This document shows positions 33,781 through 43,404 of a DNA stretch of 64,000 nucleotides, piece by piece. The stretch is from Agrostemma githago (lineage: Eukaryota > Streptophyta > Magnoliopsida > Caryophyllales > Caryophyllaceae). The stretch lies in NCBI GenBank assembly GCA_958450325.1, contig OY288248.1, forward strand, positions 45,708,005 to 45,772,004, read 5' to 3'. Below the pieces are notes generated by a model, which had not been told where the DNA came from, did not search any database, and saw only the letters and a list, made by a program, of their open reading frames with translations. Position numbers and translations under genes: made by a program. Within the stretch, counting starts at the first letter, position 1; each line of letters opens with the position of its first letter.

Positions 33781-36700
33781 TGATGTGAGTTGATATGAAC
33801 TTTGAAACAAGAATGTAAAGATGGATTAGTATTCTGAAATGGAACGTAAACAAGTAACCAAAACAGAATGAAAGGATAGTTTTAAGGTTGAATAAACCGT
33901 AACCAAGGATAGTATGCTAGGTGAAGTAGACCTATACTTCAACAAAGCGGTTGCTAGATCAAACACTCGATTGAAATAGCGAGTTTAGAGCTTGTAACGC
34001 GACTTACTCTAGACTTTGTCTTGTAAACAACAAGGACGTAAAAGAAAGCTTAGCTTTACTCAGGTTTTTGATATGCAAATTGGATGATGTTTATTCCTTC
34101 AAATGACCGGCTATATATAGCCTACAAGAGCCCTTAAATCGGTTGGTTTAGGGTGACAAAAACAAAGACTAAAGCTATGTGAACATGGAGCTAATTACAA
34201 AGTAGGGAGCTAATAACAAAGCTAATGTAAACATGGAGCTAAAACCAAAGCTAGGGAGTTAAAACCAAAGCTTCACCAAGAGTAACCAGCCGTGGAGTCT
34301 TGTGTGAACATGGAGCCAACAACAAAGCTTGAGTGTACACACCATGTGAACATGGAGCTAAATACGAAGAAACCAATCAGCCCATAATCAACCTTGACTT
34401 CTTTACTCCTTTATTCAGCTCCCTTGTGAGCTAACTTAGTACTTGGAGAAGGCATACTACTAGGCTAGTAGGTGGAGCTAGTATGGCTTGACTCGAGCTA
34501 ACAGGAGCTAGTGTTACTTCATTGAACTCCTTAGTCTCTTCATTCGGATCATCTCCTCCCCCTTGAAAAGGAATTGCCCTCAATTCTGAAATGCCATCAT
34601 CATCAAGATAGGGAGAAAGGTCCCCTACGTTGAACGTGGCATGGACTCCATAATCATCCGGTAATTCCACTTTGTAAGCATTGTCATTTACCTTTGATAT
34701 GATCTTATAAGGTCCTTCAGCTCGTGGCATCAACTTATTCTTTCTCTTGCTTGGAAACCTCTCCTTTCTCAAGTGAACCCAAACTAAGTCACCCTCTTGA
34801 AAAAGTCTTGGCTTCCTGTTCTTGTTGGACTTCCTTTGGTATGCTTCATTAACCTCCTTGATTCTTTCTTGGATTTGCTCGTGGAGTTTGATCATAGCCT
34901 TTAGTTTGGACTCCGCATCCTTGTGAACTAACTCATCTTTTGGTAGAGGAATCAGATCCAAAGGCATGTAAGGATTGATCCCATATACAGCCTCAAAAGG
35001 GGAATGAGAAGTAGCATAAGTAGGGGAGCGATTGTAGGCAAATTCAGCATGGGCAAGTTTGATATCCCAATCCTTTTGAGTCTTACTTACAAGACCTCTT
35101 AATAGCGTCCCCAAGGTGCGATTGGTAACCTCGGTTTGTCCATCTGTTTGTGGATGATGAGAAGTGCTAAATAAGAGCTTGGTTCCCACCTTCCTCCATA
35201 ATGTGTTCCAAAAGTAACTAAGGAACTTTGAATCACGATCAGAAACAATGGATTTGGGTACTCCATGGAGACGTACCACCTCCTTGAAGTATAAGTCTGC
35301 AACATTGCTAGCATCATCCGTTTTGTGGCAAGCAATGAAGTGAGCCATCTTTGAAAACCGATCTACCACCACCATGATGGCATCTTTTCCTCTAGCGGTT
35401 CTTGGTAGGGCTACAATGAAATCCATGGATACATCTTCCCATGGCCTGTTAGGAGTGGGCAAGGGCGTGTAAACTCCGGGTTTGAAAGAACTTTTAGCAA
35501 ATTGGCAAGTCACACACTTGCTCACTACATGCTGGACACTTCCTTGCATTTTTGGCCAAAAGAAGTGTTCCTTTAAGACCTCCAAAGTTCTTGTAATGCC
35601 AAAATGACCCGCTAATCCTCCTCCATGAGCTTCTCTAACCAGTAGCTCTCTAATGGGATGCTTGGGCACACACAGGCGGTTTCCTTTGAAAAGAAATCCT
35701 TCCTGCAAAACAAACTCATCAAAGGCTCCCTCCTTGCATTTGGTGAAGGTTTCACCAAAGTCAGCATCATTGTTGTAGTAGTCCTTTAGAGTCTCAAATC
35801 CAAGCAACCTCACATCCAAAGTAGATAGTAAAGTGTAGCGGCGGGATAGTGCATCAGCTACTACGTTACTCTTTCCATCTTTGTACTTTGAAGAGAAATG
35901 AAAGGATTGCAAGAATTCTACCCACTTGGCATGCCTTGGACTTAACTTTTGTTGGCCATTGATGTATTTTAAGGACTCATGATCTGAATGAAGAATAAAA
36001 TGGTTAGTACGAAGGTAATGACTCCAATGATCAAGAGCTCTTACTATGGCATAGAACTCCTTGTCGTAGGTGCAATAGTTCAGCCTTGCTCCATTGAGTT
36101 TCTCTGAGAAATAGGCAATGGGGCGCTTATTTTGCACAAGAACAGCACCAATTCCAACTCCACTAGCGTCACATTCCACCTCAAATGGTTGAGAGAAATC
36201 AGGAAGGGCTAAGATAGGAGCGGAGCATAGCTTCTCTTTAATGGCTTCAAAGGCTTCTTGGGCAGCCTTGGTCCAAACAAATGCGCCTTTCTTCAAGCAC
36301 TCGGTGATGGGGCTTGTGATAGTGCTGAAATCCTTGATGAATCTCCTGTAAAAAGAAGCCAAACCATGAAAAGACCTTACTTCTGTAATGGTGGAAGGGA
36401 TTGGCCAAGTACGTATGGATTCCACTTTGGTTTGGTCAACTGACACCCCTCCTTTGGATACTACGTAGCCAAGGAATACTACGCTTTCCACAAAGAAGGC
36501 ACACTTCTCCTTCTTCCCAAAAAGTTGTTGCTTGCGGAGTGTTGTGAATAGTAGTCTCAAGTGCTCCATATGTTCTTCCAAAGACCTGCTATACACAAGG
36601 ATATCATCCAAGTAAACCACAATAAAGCGACCTAAGTAGGCCTTAAGTACCTCGTTCATTAACCTCATGAACGTGCTTGGAGCGTTGGTAAGACCAAATG

Positions 36701-37141
36701 GCATGACCGTCCACTCATAGAGTCCATGTTTGGTTTTGAAAGCGGTCTTCCATTCATCCCCCTCCCTCATTCTGATTTGATGGTAACCACTCCTTAGATC
36801 AATTTTGGAGAAGACCACCGCCCCATGAAGCTCATCTAACATATCATCCAACCTTGGAATAGGAAACCTATACTTGATGGTGATGTTGTTAACGGCTCTA
36901 CTATCCACACACATTCTCCATGTCCCATCCTTCTTAGGTACTAAAAGGACTGGAACAGCACAAGGACTAAGGCTCTCCCGCACGTACCCTTTACTCATTA
37001 ACTCATCTATTTGTCTTTGTAATTCCTTAGTTTCCTCCGGGTTACACCTATATGCAGCTTTGTTGGGTAAGGTTGATCCTGGAATGAGGTCGATTTGGTA
37101 AGGTTACTTCATTGAACTCCTTAGTCTCTTCATTCGGATCA
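33781..37141 (-). mobile_element. Element F: chromovirus-like element with 5' LTR and gag-protease deleted
   Basis: Flanked by perfect ACGTT (33776-33780, 37142-37146). One full LTR of 771 bp (33781-34551) is present; at the other end only the first 42 bp or so of an LTR remain (about 37100-37141), joined directly to the RT leader. The intact target duplication shows that a whole element was inserted and then lost its 5' LTR, gag and protease, or arrived in this form. Confidence 0.9.
34431..37099 (-). CDS. Element F RT-RNase H-integrase polyprotein
   Basis: An uninterrupted frame of about 890 residues starts within QIDLIPGSTLPNKAAY. RT: LVPKKDGTWRMCVDSR, MPFGLTNAPSTFMRL, catalytic YLDD (VVYLDDILVYS). 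RNase H: FEVECDASG, YDKEFYAIVRAL, HSDHESLKYI, DALSRRY. Integrase: HFGITRTLE, CVTCQFAKS, SMDFIVALPR, VSDRDSKFLS, DGQTEVTNR, and C-terminal LPDDYGVHATFNVGDLSPYL. It ends in the LTR at 34431. All catalytic residues I know to look for are present; this is the best-preserved enzyme set in the window, but it lacks gag and a promoter LTR. Confidence 0.92.
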
Positions 37142-37146
37142 ACGTT

Positions 37147-37492
37147 TTAAGGACTCCCAAGAAGAAATCTTACCCTTTCCATTTCTGGTGCGTTGTACCT
37201 TAAGCCCTTCATACCAAAGGGAAGCCCCTTTGCTTAGCTTTAGGATGGCGTATTTGCACCTCTCTTCGTCCTCCAAATCCTTGAAGTCAAAGAGCTTCTC
37301 CATGTTTCTTTCCCATTCCAAGTAAACTTCAGGGTCAGTACCACCATTAAACTCAGGAAGTTCATTTACCTTGATCTTGTCCACCGGTTCCCTTCTTGGT
37401 TGGAAACGAGAATTTTTGGGCTGGTAGTTCTCCAACGCCTTCTTTAGTTGTTCCAAGAAGGTAGGATCTTCAAAGTTCAACACTCCTGCCAT
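37147..37492 (-). CDS. Element E gag, N-terminal part
   Basis: ATG at 37492 opens MAGVLNFEDPTFLEQLKKAL, leading into the retrotransposon gag core (ELPEFNGGTDPEVYLEWE, LWYEGLKVQRTRNG). F insertion cuts it at the ACGTT site; the frame continues at 33780. The start is shared by A, G, H and I. Confidence 0.9.
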
Positions 37493-37533
37493 TCTTTACG
37501 TCTAATGGATGACCAAAGCTCTGATACCACTAA

Positions 37534-38319
37534 TTATGTGAGTTAATATGAACTTTGAAACAAGAACGTGAAGATGGATTAGTATTCTGAAATGAACGTA
37601 AACAAAGTAACCAAAACAGATTGTAAGGATGAATAAAACGTAACCAAAGGATAGTATGCTTAGTGAAGTAGACCTATACTCCAACAAAGCGGGTGCTAAA
37701 TCAAACACGCGATTGAAGTAGCGAGTTTAGAGCTTGTAACGCGACTAACTCTAGACTTTGTCTTGTAAGCAACAAGGACGTAAAAGAAAGCTTAGCTTTA
37801 CTCAGTTTTGTGATATCAATATTGGATGATTTATTCATTCAAGTAGATGGCTATATATAGCCTACAAAATGACCCTTAAACCGGCTGGTTAAGGTGACAA
37901 AAACAAAGTTACATGGTGACAAAAACAAAGCTTAAACCTATTGTGAACTAGGAGCTAAAAACAAAGCTTAAACCTATGTGAACTAGGAGCTAAGAACAAA
38001 GCTTGAAGAGGAGCATTCAGCCGCGGCACACCTTGTGAACATGGAGCTAAAAACAAAGCTAACTATGAGAACACAATCAGCCCATAATCATCCTCATAAC
38101 TTCAGTACACTTCCCATGCTTGAATGAGTGTGAACCCAAGTCAATGCCTTCAAATTACCTTGACTATTTGCTCCTTTATTCAGCCTACACACGAGCTAGC
38201 TCATCAATTGAAGTAGGCACACCACTAAGCTGATAGGAGGTGTTAGTGTAGCTGAACTAAGACTATTAGAAGCTAAGGTGACTTCATTGAACTCTTTAGT
38301 AGCTTCTTGATTCGGATCA
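37534..38319 (-). repeat. 5' LTR of element E
   Basis: 786 bp, same length as its partner. Its U5 terminus reads TTATGTGAG on the plus strand instead of TGATGTGAG, a change shared with the inverted LTR of D at 50898. Confidence 0.93.
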
Positions 38320-38324
38320 GTGGA

Positions 38325-38568
38325 ATACTTTGAGGAGCAACAAAAGATACTTGATCCATCGTTCACAAGCAAAGTAGATTTCACAAGCATTCAAAACTGC
38401 ACCTATTTGAAAAGGAGTCGAGCTTGTAGTCTAGCCATAATACCAACGTTACCCACACTTATGTCTATTTGGGGTGAGGATGTGTTAATCCTAACAAATT
38501 TTGTATTTGAACCAGGTGGGATACTTGTTCAAGAATTGAGGACAATTCTTTTTCAAAGGAGAGTATGA
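38325..38568 (+). CDS. Element D small ORF, second part
   Basis: The frame continues YFEEQQKILDPSFTSKVDF and ends ILVQELRTILFQRRV. The ending resembles the SELRTIPFQGGG end of the A-family pol just before the purine tract, so D's ORF appears to be a relic of the same polyprotein C-terminus behind an unknown N-terminus. The stop codon TGA is the first three bases of the 3' LTR (38566-38568). Confidence 0.55.
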
Positions 38569-38816
38569 TGCGAGTTCATTTTGCAGCGTTGTTTTGATCA
38601 GTCCATATCTCGAGTTATAGTTGGAATTTCGTAGTCATTCAAAATGGAGGAGATAGATTTCGAGCTTATCTTTCCAATGACTATTCATGAAGGCTCATTG
38701 AACAAGTATTGACAAAGTTATGGTCCGAACAAGTCAGTTGTGCATGGGAATTTCGCAGAAGTTCATTTTGCAGCGTTGTTTTGATCAGTCCATATCTCGA
38801 GTTATACTTGGAATTT
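38566..38816 (+). repeat. Element D 3' LTR, first segment
   Basis: Starts TGATGCGAG after AAAGGAGAGTA. It is cut by element G at AATTT (38812-38816) and continues at 46492. Confidence 0.9.
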
Positions 38817-39727
38817 TGATCCGAATCAAGAAGCCACTAGTCCAAGTAAGGAAGTTCTAAAGAGCTCAACTAAAGAATACTAGTTCGCACTTAAGCTTAG
38901 GCCAGCTAGTTTAGCAATAATAAGAAGTCATCTCCAATAATGAAGTTAGCTCGAATTTGAGCTGAATAAAGGAGCAACTAATCAAGGTAAATTGAAGACA
39001 TTAACTTAGGGTCACAATCATTCAAGCATGAGTAAATGGACTGAAGTTAAGAAGGTCTTGGAGCTGGTTGTGCTCTCTTGGTGTACACGGTCCAAAGGCT
39101 CTCTTGTTAGCCTTGTTTTTGGCTCCATGTTCACACCTTGCCGCGCCTCATTACTCCCACTCAAGCCTTGTTTTCATCTCCTTGTTCACATAAGAAGACC
39201 ACGGCTGATTACTCTTCACTTAGCATAGTTATTAGCTCCAAGTTCACATCTCTTTGTTATTAGCTCCAACTTTGTAATTAGCTCCTAGTTCACAATAGTC
39301 TTAGCTTTGTTTTTGTCACCCTAAACCAACCGGTTTAAGGGCTCTTGTAGGCTATAAATAGCCGGCCATTTTGAAGGAATAGATCATCCAATTTGCAAAT
39401 TAAAAACCAAGTAAAAGTTAAGCTTTGAGCTTCCTTTTGTTTCGTCTTTGTAGTTTACAAGACAAGGTCTAGAGTGAGTCGCGTTACAAGCTCTAAACTC
39501 GCTATTTCAATCGAGTGTTTGATCTAGCAAAGCGCTTTGTTGAAGTATAGGTCTACTTCACCTAGCATACTATCCTTTGGTTACGGTTTATTCATCCTCA
39601 AACTATCCTTTCAATCTGTTGGTTACTTGTTTACGTTCCATTTCAGAATACTAATATCCTTCACGTTTGTTGTTTCAAAGTTCATATCAACTCACATCAT
39701 TAGTGGTATCAGAGCTTTGGTCATCCA

Positions 39728-40461
39728 TGTGAGTTGATATGAACGTAACCAAGGATAGTATGCTAGGTGAAGTAGACCTATACTTCAACAAAGCGGGTGC
39801 TAAATCAAACAACGCGATTGAAGTAGCGAGTTTAGAGCTTGTAACGCGACTCACTCTAGACTTTGTCTTGTAAACTACAAAGACGAAACAAAGAAAACAC
39901 AAAGCTTAACTTTACTCAGGTTTTTAATTTGCCAATTGGATGATGTATGCCTTCAAATGGCCGGCTATTTATAGCCTACAAGAGCCTTAAAATCGGCTGG
40001 CCAAGGGTGACAAAAACAAAGCTAGACTAATGTGAACTAGGAGCTAAATACTATGCTAAGTGAAGAGTAATCAGCCTTGGTCTCTTTGTGTGAACATGGA
40101 GATGAAAACAAAGCTTGAGTAGGAGTAATGGGGCGCGGCATTGGTGTGAACATGGAGCCAAAAACAAGGCTAACAAGAGAGCCTTTGACCGTGTACACCA
40201 TGAGAACACAACCAGCTCCAAGACCTTCTTGACTTCAGTCCATTACTCATGCTTGAATGATTATGTGCCTAAGTTAATGTCTTCACTTTACCTTGATTAG
40301 TTGCTCCTTTATTCAGCTCAAGTTCGAGCTAGCTCCATTATTGAAGTTGTCTTCCTTTTATTGCTAAACTAGCTGGCCTAAACTTAAGTAGGAGCTAGTA
40401 TTCTTTAGTTGAGCTCTTTTGAGCTTCCTTACTTGGATTGGTAGCTCCTTGATTCGGATCA
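39728..40461 (-). repeat. 3' LTR of element H
   Basis: 734 bp; starts TGTGAG where the family has TGATGTGAG, so three terminal bases are missing. Confidence 0.9.
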
Positions 40462-42620
40462 TCTCCTCCCCCTTGACAAGGAATTGTCCTCAATTCTGAA
40501 CTGTGAACTCTATCAAGGCATAGAAGAAGATCTTCTATTAGGAAGGTGGCTTGGATTCCATACTCATCTGGTAACTTTAGCTCGTAAACTCTTTGGATGT
40601 CCTTGTGTGGAACTTCTGTTTGTGACTTCCACTTGCTCCTTCCTTGGTTTGGGAATTCCTCTATACTCACATTAGCCAAAGATAAGTCACCCCTTATGAA
40701 GAGCCTTGTACTTTTGTTGTGCTCTCCTTTGTAGGCTTTTCTCGTTATGTGTTCAGAATGCCCTGAAGTGTAAAGGAGATTTCCTTTAAAAGGAAGTTTT
40801 ACCTGCAAAATAAGCTCGTTAACAATACCAAGAGTGTTAGTCTTGTGCTTGGTAAGTTCTTCTGTCTCCACGTTGTAGTAATCCTTCCCATTCTCGACTC
40901 CAATTGTGTCTGCATCTAAAGTGGTTGAATGTGTAATGTTGCCAGATAACGTGCTATCCAAGTCCTTGACCTTGCCCTCTTCATAACTTAAGACCTCAAG
41001 ATCTTTTCTAGGCGTCAAACAGGATGGTATAACAGCACCTTGTTTCTTTTGACCCTCTTCTTTACTACCACTCTTAGTCTTAATGGGTTCCAATTCCTCC
41101 CCTTCTACAACAAGTGTTCCCAACCCTTTATTGACAAACATTGAAAGGCTGGTTTTTCCGACTTTGTTAACTAACATATTTTTCACATTTTGAGGGGCCA
41201 TGGGTTTGAGTATAATTTTCTTCCCTTTATCATTCAATTCATACTCATTCCTCCTCCCATGGTGAACCACGTCCCTATCAAACTGCCATGGTCGTCCTAA
41301 TAGTATGTGACAAGCATCCATGGGTATAACGTCACATAGGACTTCATCAACGTAGGATCCCATGGTTAAGCCGACCCTCACTTGTTTATTGACCCTTACC
41401 TTGTTCCCGTTGTTTAACCAATGTAAGGCATAAGGGTTAGGGTGATTGGTAGTAGCTAGGCCTAGTTTGTCCACCATTTCAGTTGAGGCAACATTGGTAC
41501 AACTACCTCCATCGATGATTAGACTACACCATTTATCTTTCACTTGACACTTAGTATGAAACAGTTGGTCTCTTTGTTCAGTGTCTTGTTGAATTGGGTT
41601 AGTATGTAGAGTTCGTAGTACTAGGAGTGTGTCATAAGCCGGGGGTTCATAAGACTCAATATCTTCTTCCTCTTCTTCCTCTCCCTCATTGACATTAAAA
41701 ACAGCCCCTATACGTTGTTCCTCCTCCCATAACTCATCCCTAACTGTGATTACTTCCCTTAAGGTTACAACTCTTTTGTTAGGACAAGCGTTTTTGAAGT
41801 GACCAAACCCTTGACATTTGAAACAACGTACTTTAGATAGACTAGTTTCAGTGGATGTTTTGGGTGTAGACTGAGGTGGGGGTGCTGGGTTAGTCTTAAC
41901 AATAAGGGGTTGATTAGAACTAGTAGGATTGGCTCTATTGCTATCATCCACCCGAGACCAAGTATGACTCTTACTAGACTCACCCTCATGTCTTCCCTTC
42001 CCTTGCGCCTCAATTTTTAGACACAGCCCACACAATGTATCAAAATCAGAATAAGGACACAAATCAACTGTATTGGCTATACTACGGTTTAATCCACGTA
42101 AGAATCTAGCCATTTTTATTTCTTCATTTTCCTCTACTTCCCCCATTAAAACCAGGTTCTCAAATTCCTCTATATATTCACTAACACTCATTTTTCCTTG
42201 AACAAGGTTAGCAATCTTTTTGTATAAGGACAACTTGTGTGTAGTTGGAACATACCTCTTACGTAGTTTACGTTTTAAGGACTCCCAAGAAGTAATCTTA
42301 CCCTTCCCACTTCTGGTGCGTTGTACCTTAAGTCCTTCATACCAAAGGGAAGCCCCTTTGCTTAGCTTTAGGATGGCGTATTTGCACCTCTCTTCGTCCT
42401 CCAAATCCTTGAAGTCAAAGAGCTTCTCTATGTTTCTTTCCCACTCCAAGTAAGCTTCAGGATCAGTACCGCCATTAAACTCAGGGAGTTCGTTTACCTT
42501 GATCCTATCCACCAGTTCTCTCCTTGGTTGGAAGCGAGAGTTCTTGGGTTGGAAGTTCTCCAACGCCTTCTTTAGTTGTTCCAGGAAGGTAGGATCTTCA
42601 AAGTTCAACACTCCTGTCAT
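40395..42620 (-). CDS. Element H gag-protease-compacted pol protein
   Basis: From ATG 42620 (MTGVLNFEDPTFLEQLKKAL) the frame gives 741 residues: gag core, CCHC knuckle CFKCQGFGHFKNACPNKR, acidic run, protease (IIDGGSCTNVAS; HILLGRPWQFDRDVVHHG), then pol shreds (GKDYYNVETEELTKHK, YELKLPDEYGIQATF, ELRTIPCQGGGDDPNQ) and an end inside the LTR. RT, RNase H and the DDE core are missing. The frame is also open upstream of the ATG through the primer site and much of the 5' LTR (to about 42839). Intact over its whole length. Confidence 0.9.
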   Translation of the reverse strand: MTGVLNFEDPTFLEQLKKALENFQPKNSRFQPRRELVDRIKVNELPEFNGGTDPEAYLEWERNIEKLFDFKDLEDEERCKYAILKLSKGASLWYEGLKVQRTRSGKGKITSWESLKRKLRKRYVPTTHKLSLYKKIANLVQGKMSVSEYIEEFENLVLMGEVEENEEIKMARFLRGLNRSIANTVDLCPYSDFDTLCGLCLKIEAQGKGRHEGESSKSHTWSRVDDSNRANPTSSNQPLIVKTNPAPPPQSTPKTSTETSLSKVRCFKCQGFGHFKNACPNKRVVTLREVITVRDELWEEEQRIGAVFNVNEGEEEEEEDIESYEPPAYDTLLVLRTLHTNPIQQDTEQRDQLFHTKCQVKDKWCSLIIDGGSCTNVASTEMVDKLGLATTNHPNPYALHWLNNGNKVRVNKQVRVGLTMGSYVDEVLCDVIPMDACHILLGRPWQFDRDVVHHGRRNEYELNDKGKKIILKPMAPQNVKNMLVNKVGKTSLSMFVNKGLGTLVVEGEELEPIKTKSGSKEEGQKKQGAVIPSCLTPRKDLEVLSYEEGKVKDLDSTLSGNITHSTTLDADTIGVENGKDYYNVETEELTKHKTNTLGIVNELILQVKLPFKGNLLYTSGHSEHITRKAYKGEHNKSTRLFIRGDLSLANVSIEEFPNQGRSKWKSQTEVPHKDIQRVYELKLPDEYGIQATFLIEDLLLCLDRVHSSELRTIPCQGGGDDPNQGATNPSKEAQKSSTKEY

Positions 42621-42661
42621 GCTTACGTCTAAATGGATGACCAAAGCTCTGATACCACTAA

Positions 42662-43398
42662 TGATGTGAGTTGATATGAACGTAACCAAGGATAGTATGC
42701 TAGGTGAAGTAGACCTATACTTCAACAAAGCGGGTGCTAAATCAAACAACGCGATTGAAGTAGCGAGTTTAGAGCTTGTAACGCGACTCACTCTAGACTT
42801 TGTCTTGTAAACTACAAAGACGAAACAAAGAAAGCACAAAGCTTAACTTTACTCAGGTTTTTAATTTGCCAATTGGATGATGTATGCCTTCAAATGGCCG
42901 GCTATTTATAGCCTACAAGAGCCTTAAAATCGGCTGGCCAAGGGTGACAAAAACAAAGCTAGACTAATGTGAACTAGGAGCTAAATACTATGCTAAGTGA
43001 AGAGTAATCAGCCTTGGTCTCTTTGTGTGAACATGGAGATGAAAACAAAGCTTGAGTAGGAGTAATGGGGCGCGGCATTGGTGTGAACATGGAGCCAAAA
43101 ACAAGGCTAACAAGAGAGCCTTTGACCGTGTACACCATGAGAACACAACCAGCTCCAAGACCTTCTTGACTTCAGTCCATTACTCATGCTTGAATGATTA
43201 TGTGCCTAAGTTAATGTCTTCACTTTACCTTGATTAGTTGCTCCTTTATTCAGCTCAAGTTCGAGCTAGCTCCATTATTGAAGTTGTCTTCCTTTTATTG
43301 CTAAACTAGCTGGCCTAAACTTAAGTAGGAGCTAGTATTCTTTAGTTGAGCTCTTTTGAGCTTCCTTACTTGGATTGGTAGCTCCTTGATTCGGATCA
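42662..43398 (-). repeat. 5' LTR of element H
   Basis: 737 bp, TGATGTGAG to GGATCA on the plus strand. Followed immediately by GTAAGCATGG of G. Confidence 0.92.
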
Positions 43399-43404
43399 GT
43401 AAGC

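Larger units (their letters stand above)
31188..38319 (-). mobile_element. Element E: non-autonomous gypsy element (gag-protease-compacted pol)
   Basis: LTRs of 786 bp each (31188-31973, 37534-38319) in minus orientation, flanked by GTGGA (31183-31187, 38320-38324). Primer site at 37529-37518, purine tract 31986-31974. Roughly five LTR differences are visible. The internal gene lacks RT, RNase H and integrase core. Element F is inserted in its gag. Confidence 0.93.
39728..43398 (-). mobile_element. Element H: non-autonomous gypsy element inside the leader of G
   Basis: Minus-oriented LTRs of 734 and 737 bp (39728-40461, 42662-43398) are almost identical and share a deletion near their U5 end (GATATGAAC joined to GTAACC). 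Primer site at 42657-42646 and purine tract at 40474-40462. No target duplication is seen: the left end lacks the last 3 LTR bases, and 7 bp of the G leader (TTTAGAC-like) are missing on the right. A later deletion or recombination at the edges is likely. Confidence 0.87.

Noticed and set aside
34431..37099. Endogenous pararetrovirus
   Set aside because: The RT is accompanied by a Ty3-type integrase, LTRs, primer site and target duplications, so it is an LTR retrotransposon.
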